Part shown: one piece after another, positions 34,628-43,075 of the stretch
How the letters are laid out: every line of letters starts with the position of its first letter
How positions within the stretch are numbered: the stretch's first letter is position 1
Assembly: GCF_963977235.1 (NCBI RefSeq)
Contig: NZ_CAXBOD010000017.1
Coordinates: forward strand, 1-64,000
Direction of reading: 5' to 3'
Source: Albimonas sp963977235
Lineage (GTDB): Bacteria; Pseudomonadota; Alphaproteobacteria; Rhodobacterales; Rhodobacteraceae
DNA: 64,000 nt
Notes under the pieces: model-generated
What the model was told of the DNA's origin: nothing
Database searches by the model: none
What the model saw: the letters and a program-made list of their open reading frames with translations, nothing else
Position numbers and translations under genes: made by a program

Positions 34628-36031
34628 TCAGGCCGCGGGGGCCAGCCCCTCGGCCGTCAGCTCATCCAGCAATCCGTCGAGGGTCTTGCGGAACAGGCCC
34701 GCCATCTCCTCGATCTGGGGGCGGTCGATGATCAGGGGGGGCGTGAAGCAGATCCGGTCGCCCGAGGCGCGCACCAGCAGGCCGCCCTCCATCGCCAGCT
34801 CCTGCGCGCGGGTCCCCACCTTCGCCTCCGGGGCGAATTGCGTGCGGCGCGTCCGGTCGGCCATCAGCTCGACCCCCGCGATCAGCCCCACGCCGCGCAC
34901 GTCGCCGACCAGCGGGTGATCGCTCAGGCCCGCGAGCGCGCCAAGGAAGTCGGGCGAGACCTCGGCGGCGTGCTCGAACACCCGGTCCTCGGCGTAGATC
35001 TCCAGCGTGCGTTTGGCCACCGCGCAGGCCACCGGGTGGGCCGCGAAGGTGAAGCCCATCGAGAAGTTGCCAAGCCGCGCCGACTGCTCCAGCAGCGCCT
35101 GGTGGATCTCCTCGGAGATCAGCAGCGCCGAGATCGGCTGGTAGCTCGCCGACAGCGCCTTGCCGCAGCTGACCATGTCGGGCCGGATCGCGTAGGTGTC
35201 GCTGCCCCACGGGTTCCCCGTGCGTCCGAAGCCGCAGATCACCTCGTCGGCGATGAACATCACGTCGTACTTGCGCAGAACCCCTTGGATCTTCTCGAAA
35301 TACGTCCGCGGCGGGGTCAGCGCGCCGCCGCCGCCCTGCACGGGTTCGGCGAAGAAGGCGGCCACCGTCTCGGGCCCCTCGGCGAGGATCAGGTCCTCGA
35401 GATCCTGGGCCATGCGGGTCGCGAACTCCTCCTCGCTCTCGCCCTCCTCGTGGAAGCGATACCAGTGGGGGAAGGAGGTGTGCAGGAACCGGTCAGAGAT
35501 CGGCAGGTCGAACTCGCGATGCATCCCCGGCATCCCGGTCAGCGAGGCCGCGGCGATGGTGCAGCCGTGGTAGCCCATCTGCCGGCCGATGATCTTCTTC
35601 TTCTCCGGCCGGCCGCGCAGGTTGTTCACGTACCACACCAGCTTGATCGCGGTGTCGTTGCACTCCGACCCCGAGCAGTGGAACAGCACCTTCGAGAGCG
35701 GATTGCCCGGCCGCCCCTCGGGCGCCATGGCGAGCAGCATCTCGGCGAGATCCACCGCGGCCAGATGCCCGCGCGAATGGAAGGTGTGGTAGTAGGGCAG
35801 CGCCTGCATCTGGGCGTAGGCCGCCTCGGCCAGACGCGTCTCGGAGAAGCCGAGCGAGGCCGACCACATGCCGGCCATCCCCTCCAGATAGCGCCTGCCG
35901 TCCTCGTCGAAGACATAGACGCCCTCGCCCCCGGTCATCAGCGTGGCGCCGGTCTCGCGCAGGCCGGCGATCTCGGTCTGCTGGTGGACGATGGCCGCGA
36001 GGTCGCGGGCGCGGTTCGAGTTGGGCAGCAT
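34628..36031 (-). CDS. Class III PLP-dependent aminotransferase
   Basis: 467 residues with GSE at 121-123, GYHG at 153-156, Asp262 (ADEVICGFGR) and Schiff-base Lys291 (SCGKALSASY). It belongs to the same large group as the gene at 1139 but is a distinct branch. It would move an amino group between an omega-amino acid or amine and a keto acid such as pyruvate. It lies between the ABC ATPase and LLM genes in the minus-strand operon (17- and 24-bp gaps), so it probably handles the amine released in this pathway. Confidence 0.9.
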   Translation of the reverse strand: MLPNSNRARDLAAIVHQQTEIAGLRETGATLMTGGEGVYVFDEDGRRYLEGMAGMWSASLGFSETRLAEAAYAQMQALPYYHTFHSRGHLAAVDLAEMLLAMAPEGRPGNPLSKVLFHCSGSECNDTAIKLVWYVNNLRGRPEKKKIIGRQMGYHGCTIAAASLTGMPGMHREFDLPISDRFLHTSFPHWYRFHEEGESEEEFATRMAQDLEDLILAEGPETVAAFFAEPVQGGGGALTPPRTYFEKIQGVLRKYDVMFIADEVICGFGRTGNPWGSDTYAIRPDMVSCGKALSASYQPISALLISEEIHQALLEQSARLGNFSMGFTFAAHPVACAVAKRTLEIYAEDRVFEHAAEVSPDFLGALAGLSDHPLVGDVRGVGLIAGVELMADRTRRTQFAPEAKVGTRAQELAMEGGLLVRASGDRICFTPPLIIDRPQIEEMAGLFRKTLDGLLDELTAEGLAPAA

Positions 36032-36048
36032 GGGGGCCTCCGGCGGCG

Positions 36049-37716
36049 TCAGTCGGCCGGCAGCGCGTCCAGCGAGGGGACGGCCGCCAGCAGCGAACGG
36101 GTGTAGGGATGCTCGGGCGCGGTGAAGAGCTTCTCGGTGGGGGCCGCCTCGACGATGCGGCCGGACTTCATCACCAGCGTGTCGGCGCACATCATGCGCA
36201 CCACGTTCAGGTCGTGGCTGACGAAGAGATAGGCCATGCCCAGCTCCCGCCGCAGGCGTTCGAGAAGGTGCAGCACCACCGCCTGCACCGAAACGTCGAG
36301 CGCGGCCGTCGGCTCGTCCAGCACCATCAGTTTCGGCCGCAGGCAGACCGCCCGCCCGATCCCCACGCGCGCCTTCTGCCCGCCCGAGAGCTGGTGGGGC
36401 AGACGGTCGAGCAGCGCCTGGGGGAAGCTGACGAGGTCCGCCGTCTCGCGGACCTTGGCCTCCAGCGCCCGGCCGCGCAGGCGCCCCAGGCGGCGCAGCG
36501 GATCGGCGATGCACTCGCGCGCGGTGAAGCGCGGGTTGAGGCTGTCGGTCGGGTCCTGGAACACCAGCTGGATGTCCGAGCGGCGGCGCGAGCGGTGGAA
36601 GTCCTTCTCCGCCGTCAGCGCCAGGTCCTGGCCGTCGAAGACGATGGCGCCCTCGTCCGCGTCCAGCAGCCGGCAGACCAGCCGCGAGGTCGTGGACTTG
36701 CCCGAGCCGCTTTCGCCCACCAGCCCCAGGCTCTGCCCGGCGTTGAGGGTGAACGAGACCCCGTCCACCGCCTTCGACCCGCCGCCGAAGTCCTTGTGCA
36801 GGCCGACCACCTCCAGCAGGTGCGGGCGCCCGATCGCGGGGGGCGGCGCGGCGGGCAGGGCGGGCAGCAGGCCCGGCGGGGTCAGGTCCTCGATCCCGGC
36901 GCCGCGGGTGGGCGAGGCCGCGACCAGCCGCTGGGTGTAGGGATGCCGGGGGGCGAGGAAGATCCGTCTCGGCCCCCCGCTCTCGACCAGCAGGCCCTGC
37001 TCCATCACCGCGACGCGGCCGCAGTACTGGGCGGCCATGGCGAGGTCGTGGGTGATCAGGACCATGGCCATGTCGCGCTCGGCGATCAGGCCGGCGAGCA
37101 GGTCCATCACCGATTTCTGGGTGGTGGGGTCGAGGCCGGTGGTCGGCTCGTCGGCGATCAGCAACTGCGGGTTGCAGGCCAGCGCCACGGCGATCATCGC
37201 CCGCTGGCACATGCCGCCCGAAAGCTCATGGGGATAGGCGCGGGCCTGGGCCTGCGGGCGGGGAAAGTTGACAGCTGTCAACAGCGCCACGGCGCGGGCG
37301 CGGGCCTCGGCCCTGCTCACGCGCTCATGGGCCAGGATCGCGTCGGCGATCTGGTCGCCCACCGCCCGGATCGGGTTCAGCGCCGCCCGCGGGTTCTGGA
37401 AGATCATCGAGATCACCGCCCCGCGGATCGGGCGCATCATCGCGCGCGAGGCGCGGGTGACGTCCTGGCCCGCGATGCGCACCCGCCCGCCGGCGATGCG
37501 GCCGTTGCGCTCGAGCAGGCCCGCGGCCGCCAGCATGGTCACGGTCTTGCCAGAGCCGCTCTCGCCCACCACCCCCAGCACCTCGCCGGGGGCGAGCGAG
37601 AGGGAGACGCCCTTGACCGCCTCGCTCTCGCCGCCGCGGCCGGCGAAGGCGACGCGCAGGTCCTCGATCTCGAGGATCGGGCGCAGGGCGGCGTCGGCCC
37701 GGACTTCGGGGGACAT
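36049..37716 (-). CDS. Peptide-type ABC transporter ATP-binding protein, two fused NBDs
   Basis: 555 residues with two complete ATPase domains. The first (about 12-260) has GESGSGKT, LSGGMCQR and ADEPTTGLD. The second (about 300-550) has GESGSGKS, LSGGQKAR and LDEPTAALD. DppD- and DppF-like proteins are joined by a Pro-rich linker, as in many alphaproteobacterial glutathione/oligopeptide importers. Start ATG 37716; a GTG 6 bp upstream is possible. It energises the two permeases encoded just upstream. Confidence 0.92.
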   Translation of the reverse strand: MSPEVRADAALRPILEIEDLRVAFAGRGGESEAVKGVSLSLAPGEVLGVVGESGSGKTVTMLAAAGLLERNGRIAGGRVRIAGQDVTRASRAMMRPIRGAVISMIFQNPRAALNPIRAVGDQIADAILAHERVSRAEARARAVALLTAVNFPRPQAQARAYPHELSGGMCQRAMIAVALACNPQLLIADEPTTGLDPTTQKSVMDLLAGLIAERDMAMVLITHDLAMAAQYCGRVAVMEQGLLVESGGPRRIFLAPRHPYTQRLVAASPTRGAGIEDLTPPGLLPALPAAPPPAIGRPHLLEVVGLHKDFGGGSKAVDGVSFTLNAGQSLGLVGESGSGKSTTSRLVCRLLDADEGAIVFDGQDLALTAEKDFHRSRRRSDIQLVFQDPTDSLNPRFTARECIADPLRRLGRLRGRALEAKVRETADLVSFPQALLDRLPHQLSGGQKARVGIGRAVCLRPKLMVLDEPTAALDVSVQAVVLHLLERLRRELGMAYLFVSHDLNVVRMMCADTLVMKSGRIVEAAPTEKLFTAPEHPYTRSLLAAVPSLDALPAD

Positions 37717-37718
37717 CT

Positions 37719-38588
37719 TCACGGGCGGGTCCTCGGGTCCAGAAGGTCGCGCAGGCCGTCGCCGGCAAGGTTGAAGCACAGCACCGAAAGGGTCAGCGCC
37801 AGCCCCGGGAAGGCCACCAGCCACCACTTGCCCGAGGTGATGTAGGTCGCGCCCTCGGCCACCATGATCCCCCACTCGGGCGTGGGCGGCTGCACGCCCA
37901 GACCGATGAAGCTGAGGCCGGCGGCGTTGATGATCGCCCAGCCGAGGTTCAGCGACAGCTGCACCGCCAGGATCGGCATGACGTTGGGCAGCAGGAACCG
38001 CAGCACCGCCTGGGGGTGGGAGGCGCCGGCGAGGCGCGCGGCCTCGACCCAGCCCGCGCCGCGGCGCGCGTTGACCTCGGCCCGGGTGACGCGGATGTAG
38101 AAGGGCAGGTTGATCACCGCCGTGGCGATGACGATGTTGACCGCCGAATTCCCCAGCGCCGCGACCAGCGCCATCGCCAGCACGAACAGCGGGAAGGCCA
38201 TCATCACGTCGACGATGCGCCCCACCACCCGGTCGAGCCGCCCGCCCACATAGCCCGAGAACGCCCCGATCACCGCCCCCAGCGCCCCCGAGACCGCCAC
38301 CGCCGACAGCGCGATGGAAAGGTCCAGCCGCGAGGCCCAGATCAGCCGCGAGAACACGTCCCGCCCGATCTGGTCGGTTCCCGCCCAGTTCTGGGCGGAG
38401 GGCGGCGACAGCGCCGGCCCGGCGCCCGAGGCGAGCGGATCGTAGGGCGCGATCCAGGGGGCGAAGATCGCCACGCACGCCAGCCCCAGCGCCCCTATCA
38501 GCGCGATCAGCGTCACCGGGTTCTGGCGCAGCACCCAGAAGGCGGCGCCCAGGCGCGAGGGGGCGCGGGGTTCGCTCGCGGCGCTCAT
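37719..38588 (-). CDS. Peptide-type ABC transporter permease (DppC-like)
   Basis: 289 residues. An N-terminal OppC_N segment (FWVLRQNPVTLIALIG) is followed by GTDQIGRDVFSRLIWASR and about five membrane spans, with the ATPase-docking loop near AARLAGASHPQAVLRFLLPN. It forms the channel with the 38585 permease. Only 2 bp separate it from the ATPase gene, and its start overlaps the DppB-like gene by 4 bp. Confidence 0.93.
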   Translation of the reverse strand: MSAASEPRAPSRLGAAFWVLRQNPVTLIALIGALGLACVAIFAPWIAPYDPLASGAGPALSPPSAQNWAGTDQIGRDVFSRLIWASRLDLSIALSAVAVSGALGAVIGAFSGYVGGRLDRVVGRIVDVMMAFPLFVLAMALVAALGNSAVNIVIATAVINLPFYIRVTRAEVNARRGAGWVEAARLAGASHPQAVLRFLLPNVMPILAVQLSLNLGWAIINAAGLSFIGLGVQPPTPEWGIMVAEGATYITSGKWWLVAFPGLALTLSVLCFNLAGDGLRDLLDPRTRP

Positions 38589-39664
38589 GACAGGCTCACC
38601 CGCGGATCGATGAGCGCATAGGTCAGATCCACCACCAGGTTCACCCCCACGAAGATCGTCGCCATCAGCAGCACGAAGCCCTGCACCGGCGCGTAGTCCG
38701 AGGCCATCAGCGCATCGAGCGCGTAGCGCCCCACGCCGGGCCAGGAGAACACCTTCTCGACCAGCACGTTGGCGCCCAGCATGGTCGAGAAGATCGTGCC
38801 CGAGACGGTGACCACCGGGATCAGCGCGTTGCGCAGCGCATAGGTCACGACCACCTTCCAGCGCGGCAGGCCCACCGCCTCGGCCGTGCGCACGAAGTCG
38901 GAGGTCAGCACCGCCAGCATCGAGCCCCGCGTGATCCGCGCGAGCGGCGCGATGGTGAACAGCGCCATGGTGCAGGCCGGCAGCACCAGCCGCCCCAGCG
39001 AGGACCACCACGTCGCCCAGTCGCCCGCCAGCAGGCAGTCGATCAGGAGGAACCCGGTGACCGTCTCGGGCGGAAAGGCGAAGACGTCGAGCCGCCCCGT
39101 GGGGTCCGGCGCCCAGCCCAGCCAGTAGTAGAAGACGTAGATCAGCAGCAGCCCCGACACGAAGGTCGGCAGCGAGACCCCGGCCGAGCACACCACCCGC
39201 ACCGCGTGATCGAAGGCCGAGCCCGGCCGCATCGCCGCCAGCACGCCGGCGGGCACCGCGATGACGACGGCCAGCAACAGCCCCGCCAGCGTCAGCTCCA
39301 GCGAGGCGGGCAGACGCTCGATCAGGTCGTCGGTCACCGGGCGGCCGGTGGTCATGGCGGTCCCGAGGTCGCCGGTCGCCAGGTCCTGCAGGTAATAGAG
39401 GAACTGCATCGGCAGCGGATGGTCGAGGCCCATCCGCTGCCGCACGATCTCCAGTTCCGCCTCGCCGGCGGTGGGGGAGGAGACGAAGAAGCTCGCCGGG
39501 TCGCCGGGCAGCACCCGCATCAGGATGAAGGTCAGCGCCAGCACCCCGAACAGCGCCGGCAGGGCCGAGAGCAGGCGCGCCCCGATCCCGACCGCCGCGG
39601 TCAGCGCGGGGGACCGGGGCCTCGCTCCGGCCTGCGCGGAAGATCTGCCCGGCGCCCCGCTCAT
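38585..39664 (-). CDS. Peptide-type ABC transporter permease (DppB-like)
   Basis: 359 residues with about six membrane spans. Family motifs are FILMRVLPGDPASFF near the N-terminus, RQRMGLDHPLPMQFLYYL, the docking loop RTAEAVGLPRWKVVVTYALRN and VEKVFSWPGVGRYALDA. The N-terminal extension (about 30 residues) is polar and Ala/Arg-rich. ATGA overlap with the binding-protein stop shows coupling. Confidence 0.93.
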   Translation of the reverse strand: MSGAPGRSSAQAGARPRSPALTAAVGIGARLLSALPALFGVLALTFILMRVLPGDPASFFVSSPTAGEAELEIVRQRMGLDHPLPMQFLYYLQDLATGDLGTAMTTGRPVTDDLIERLPASLELTLAGLLLAVVIAVPAGVLAAMRPGSAFDHAVRVVCSAGVSLPTFVSGLLLIYVFYYWLGWAPDPTGRLDVFAFPPETVTGFLLIDCLLAGDWATWWSSLGRLVLPACTMALFTIAPLARITRGSMLAVLTSDFVRTAEAVGLPRWKVVVTYALRNALIPVVTVSGTIFSTMLGANVLVEKVFSWPGVGRYALDALMASDYAPVQGFVLLMATIFVGVNLVVDLTYALIDPRVSLS

Positions 39665-41271
39665 GCGTTGTCCAGCGTCCGGAAGTCCGGCCCGAAGTGA
39701 TACCACATGGTGTAGCCCTCGATCCCCTCGGCCATCGCCGCCTTGGTGGTGGGCTTCCACAGCATCACCATCGGCGTCTCTTCGTAGGCGAGCTGCACCA
39801 GGCGCCGGGTCATCGTGTCATAGGCCGCCTCGTCGGCCTCATACCGCGCCACGGGCAGGATCTCGGCCACTTCGGCGTTGTTCCAGCTCGAGAAGTTCCA
39901 GCGGCTGTCGCCATTGAGGAAGATGCGGAAGAAGTAGTCGGGCGAGGGCAGCAGCGCCAGCGACCGCTCGAGCAGCATCGGCGCGGTCTTGGCGGTGACG
40001 ATCTCGGCATACTGCGCGTCGGGGGTCTTCTGGATCTCGACGGTGATGCCGATCTTGGCCAGCGCCTCCTGGATCAGGGCGGCGGCGGGGTCGAAGTCGC
40101 CGGCCTTGGCGACGGTGTAGTAGAGGGGCACGGTGATGCCGGCGTGGCCGGCCTCCTCGACCATCGCCTTGGCGGCCTCGATGTCCTGCGCGTAGGGCAT
40201 CGGCTGGGGGAAGGCGCCGGTCTCGGGCTCCCCCTCCCAGGCGCCGTCATAGAGCTTCGCGCCCTGGCCGTTGGCCGCCGTCTCGAAGATCTTGTCGTAG
40301 GGCAGGGCCATCGAGATGGCCTTGCGCAGCTTCGGATCGTCGAAGGGCGCCATCTGGGTGTTGAAGATCAGCGCCGCGAAGCCCGAGGGCTGCGGGGTCT
40401 GGATCACCTTCACGCCGTCGGCGGCCTCGAGCACCTCGAGGTCGGTGGGCGAGAAGTCCAGGCACAGGTCCGCGTCGCCCTTCTGCAGCAGGGAGGCGCG
40501 GGTCGAGGCTTCGGGCACCGACTGCACGATCACGCGCTTGAAGCCGGGCAGGGGGCCGCCGGTCCAGTCCTCGTTGCGGGCGAGCACGACCTGGGCTCCG
40601 TCGGGGCTCATCCGCTCGACCTTGTAGGCGCCCGAGCCCGCGGCGTTGGTGCGCAGCCACTCGACCGCCCAGGGATCGGCCTCGGTCGCATGGCTCTTCG
40701 CCAGCTCCGAGTTGATCATCGGCGCGAGATACATGGCGAGGTTGGGCAGCGCCAGGCGGTCGGCCTCGGGCAGGGTGACGGTGACGGTGGTCTCGTCCAC
40801 GATCTCGATCTGCTCGGGCGAGGAGATCGAGCCGGACGCGAGCTGGCTTTTCGACATGGTCTCGGCCGACACCGCGCGGTCGAGCGACCACTTCACGTCC
40901 TGCGCCGTCACCGGAGAGCCGTCGTGCCAGACCGCCGCGGGGTCCAGCTTGAAGGTGATCGTCAGCCCGTCCTCGGAGAGCGTGAAGCTCTCGCACAGCT
41001 CGGGCTCGAGGGTGGCGAAGTCGAACTCCCAGCCGCCGCCGGGCGCTTGCTTGCGGCCGTAGGAGACGAGGCGGTCGTAGACGTTGCAGCTCAGCGCCAG
41101 CGAGGCGCGCGAACCGGTGAGGTCGCCCGCCGTCAGCGCGGTCCAGACCGAGCCGTGGACAAAGCGCAGCGTCTCCTCGCGCGTCTGCGCGAGGGCCAGT
41201 TTCGGCAAGCTGGCGGCGGCGGTCGCCGCGGCCGCGGCCATCAGCACCTGGCGTCGGTTGAAATTGGTCAT
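39661..41271 (-). CDS. ABC transporter substrate-binding protein (SBP family 5)
   Basis: 536 residues. The signal sequence begins MTNFNRRQVLMAAAAATAAAS (Tat-like NRRQVLM) with cleavage near LALAQ. The SBP_bac_5 domain includes LTITFKLDPAAVWHDGSPVTAQDVKWSLDR. Such proteins bind peptides, glutathione, nickel or other small molecules in the periplasm. Together with hydantoinase A/B downstream of the same promoter, the ligand could be a hydantoin, an oxoproline derivative or a small peptide-like compound. Confidence 0.92.
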   Translation of the reverse strand: MTNFNRRQVLMAAAAATAAASLPKLALAQTREETLRFVHGSVWTALTAGDLTGSRASLALSCNVYDRLVSYGRKQAPGGGWEFDFATLEPELCESFTLSEDGLTITFKLDPAAVWHDGSPVTAQDVKWSLDRAVSAETMSKSQLASGSISSPEQIEIVDETTVTVTLPEADRLALPNLAMYLAPMINSELAKSHATEADPWAVEWLRTNAAGSGAYKVERMSPDGAQVVLARNEDWTGGPLPGFKRVIVQSVPEASTRASLLQKGDADLCLDFSPTDLEVLEAADGVKVIQTPQPSGFAALIFNTQMAPFDDPKLRKAISMALPYDKIFETAANGQGAKLYDGAWEGEPETGAFPQPMPYAQDIEAAKAMVEEAGHAGITVPLYYTVAKAGDFDPAAALIQEALAKIGITVEIQKTPDAQYAEIVTAKTAPMLLERSLALLPSPDYFFRIFLNGDSRWNFSSWNNAEVAEILPVARYEADEAAYDTMTRRLVQLAYEETPMVMLWKPTTKAAMAEGIEGYTMWYHFGPDFRTLDNA

Positions 41272-41326
41272 CGGGGCCCCCTTTTCGTGTGATCCCTGTC
41301 GGTGGCGGAGGTGGAGGTCGCGGGTC

Positions 41327-43072
41327 TCAGTCGCCCGCTTCATTAAGTTTCGCATAGGCTTGCGGGTAGTCCCTGGCGGCGGCCTCTGGCGTGACGTAAC
41401 CCGCCGCGAGGTCGGCGCGCAGCGCCTGCGGGTCACGCTCGGAGGGGGGGCCGTAGCCGCCCGAGCCGGGGACCTGGAAGATCAGACGGCTGTCCTTCGG
41501 CGCGGCGAACCCGCCCTTGCCTTCCTTCTTGTGAACCGTGCCGTCGGGCAGGATCAGCGTGACCTCGGCGCAGGCCCCGTCGAGGCCGCCGTTCAGGCCG
41601 AAAGCGGGGGTCATGGTGCGCTCGACGCAGGTGGCGCAGTTGGCGTCCGAGCCCAGCACCCGCCAGATCCGCCGCACGCCCAAGCCCCCGCGATACTTGC
41701 CCGCGCCGCCGGTGTCGGCGGCGAGCGTGTATTCCTCGATCCGGACGGGGAACGACATCTCCATGATTTCCACGGGCGTGTTGAGCATGTTGCCGATGCA
41801 GGTCGAGACGCCGTTCATCCCGTCCTTCATCGGCCGCGCGCCGAAGCCGCCCTTGGTCACCTCGTAGGAGATGTAGGTGTTTCCGTTGCGGTAATCCTGG
41901 CCGCCGAAGATGGTCACCCCGCCGGTCCCCTGAGAGCCCGCGGGCGTGCGCCCGGGGCAGAGGTCGTGCAGGCAGCGGAACACGATGTCCGAGATCCGGG
42001 CCGACATCTCGTGGTTGGCGTAGGTCACCGGCGCAGGCTCCTGCGCATTCACCACGCAGCCCTTGGGGGCGGTGACCGTCACCGGGCGCCAGGCGCCGGA
42101 GTTCGGCGGGATCAGCGCCTTGGGGTCCAGCGCCCATTTCAGCGCCGCAAAGCATCCCGAAGCGGTCACCGTCAGCGGCGCGTTCATCGGCCCCTTCACC
42201 CGCGGGTCGGAGCCGTCGAAATCGAGCGTGATCTCGTCCCCCCGCTTGGTCAGCGTGAGGGCGACCTTGAAGGTCATGTCATGCGCCTCGCCCGGCTCGA
42301 CGATGCCGTCGCCGTCGATGGTGTCGACGAAGGAGGCGACGCCGTCAGGCAGCTCGCGCAGGGCCGCGCGCATCATCACCTCGGAGTAGTCGAGGATCGC
42401 GTCCATGATCCGCAGCAGCTCGTCGGTCCCGTATTTGGCCGCCAGCGCGCCCATCCGGTCGACGGCGCGCTTGTTCGCGGCCACCTGGGCGCGCAGGTCG
42501 CCCTGACGCTCGGAGGGCGCGCGGACGTTGGCGAGGATGAACCGCTCGATGTTCTCGTCGGGCTTGCCGTCGACATAGATCCGGGTGGGGGGCATGCGCA
42601 GCCCCTCCCCGTAGATCTCGGTCACCGCGGAATAGGAGCCGGGCGCCCCGCCGCCGATGTCGGGCCAGTGGGCGCGCACGCAGCCGTAGCCGAGCAGGCG
42701 GCCCTCGAAGAACGCCGGCATCACCACGTTCACGTCGGGCAGATGCGAGCCGCCGTGGTAGGGGTCGTTGTGGATGTAGACCTCGCCCTCGACCGGCTCG
42801 GGGAAGGTCTGCACCACGGAGCGCACCGCGTCGGGCATCGAGCCGAGGTGGATCGGCAGGTCCGGGCCTTGCGCGACCATGTCGCCGGTCGCCGAGAAGA
42901 TCCCGCAGGAATAGTCGCCCGCCATCTTCAGCAGCGGCGAATAGGCGGTCTTGGCGAGGACGATCTTCATCTCCTCGGCCGCCGAGATCAGGGCGTTCTT
43001 CACCACCTCGAAGCGGGCCGCGTCGATGCCGGCGGTGGGGTTGGCGGGGGGATTGGTGTCGAAACCGGCCAT
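41327..43072 (-). CDS. Hydantoinase B/oxoprolinase family protein
   Basis: 581 residues, full-length HyuB. Recognisable segments are DMVAQGPDLPIHLGSM, HNDPYHGGSHLPDVN, and SQGTGGVTIFGGQDYRNG near the middle. HyuB pairs with HyuA to hydrolyse five-membered cyclic imides or lactams (N-methylhydantoin, 5-oxoproline, or acetone/acetophenone carboxylation in relatives) with ATP. HyuA is encoded 3 bp upstream as a separate protein, unlike fused eukaryotic 5-oxoprolinase. Exact substrate not readable. Confidence 0.93.
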   Translation of the reverse strand: MAGFDTNPPANPTAGIDAARFEVVKNALISAAEEMKIVLAKTAYSPLLKMAGDYSCGIFSATGDMVAQGPDLPIHLGSMPDAVRSVVQTFPEPVEGEVYIHNDPYHGGSHLPDVNVVMPAFFEGRLLGYGCVRAHWPDIGGGAPGSYSAVTEIYGEGLRMPPTRIYVDGKPDENIERFILANVRAPSERQGDLRAQVAANKRAVDRMGALAAKYGTDELLRIMDAILDYSEVMMRAALRELPDGVASFVDTIDGDGIVEPGEAHDMTFKVALTLTKRGDEITLDFDGSDPRVKGPMNAPLTVTASGCFAALKWALDPKALIPPNSGAWRPVTVTAPKGCVVNAQEPAPVTYANHEMSARISDIVFRCLHDLCPGRTPAGSQGTGGVTIFGGQDYRNGNTYISYEVTKGGFGARPMKDGMNGVSTCIGNMLNTPVEIMEMSFPVRIEEYTLAADTGGAGKYRGGLGVRRIWRVLGSDANCATCVERTMTPAFGLNGGLDGACAEVTLILPDGTVHKKEGKGGFAAPKDSRLIFQVPGSGGYGPPSERDPQALRADLAAGYVTPEAAARDYPQAYAKLNEAGD

Positions 43073-43075
43073 GGT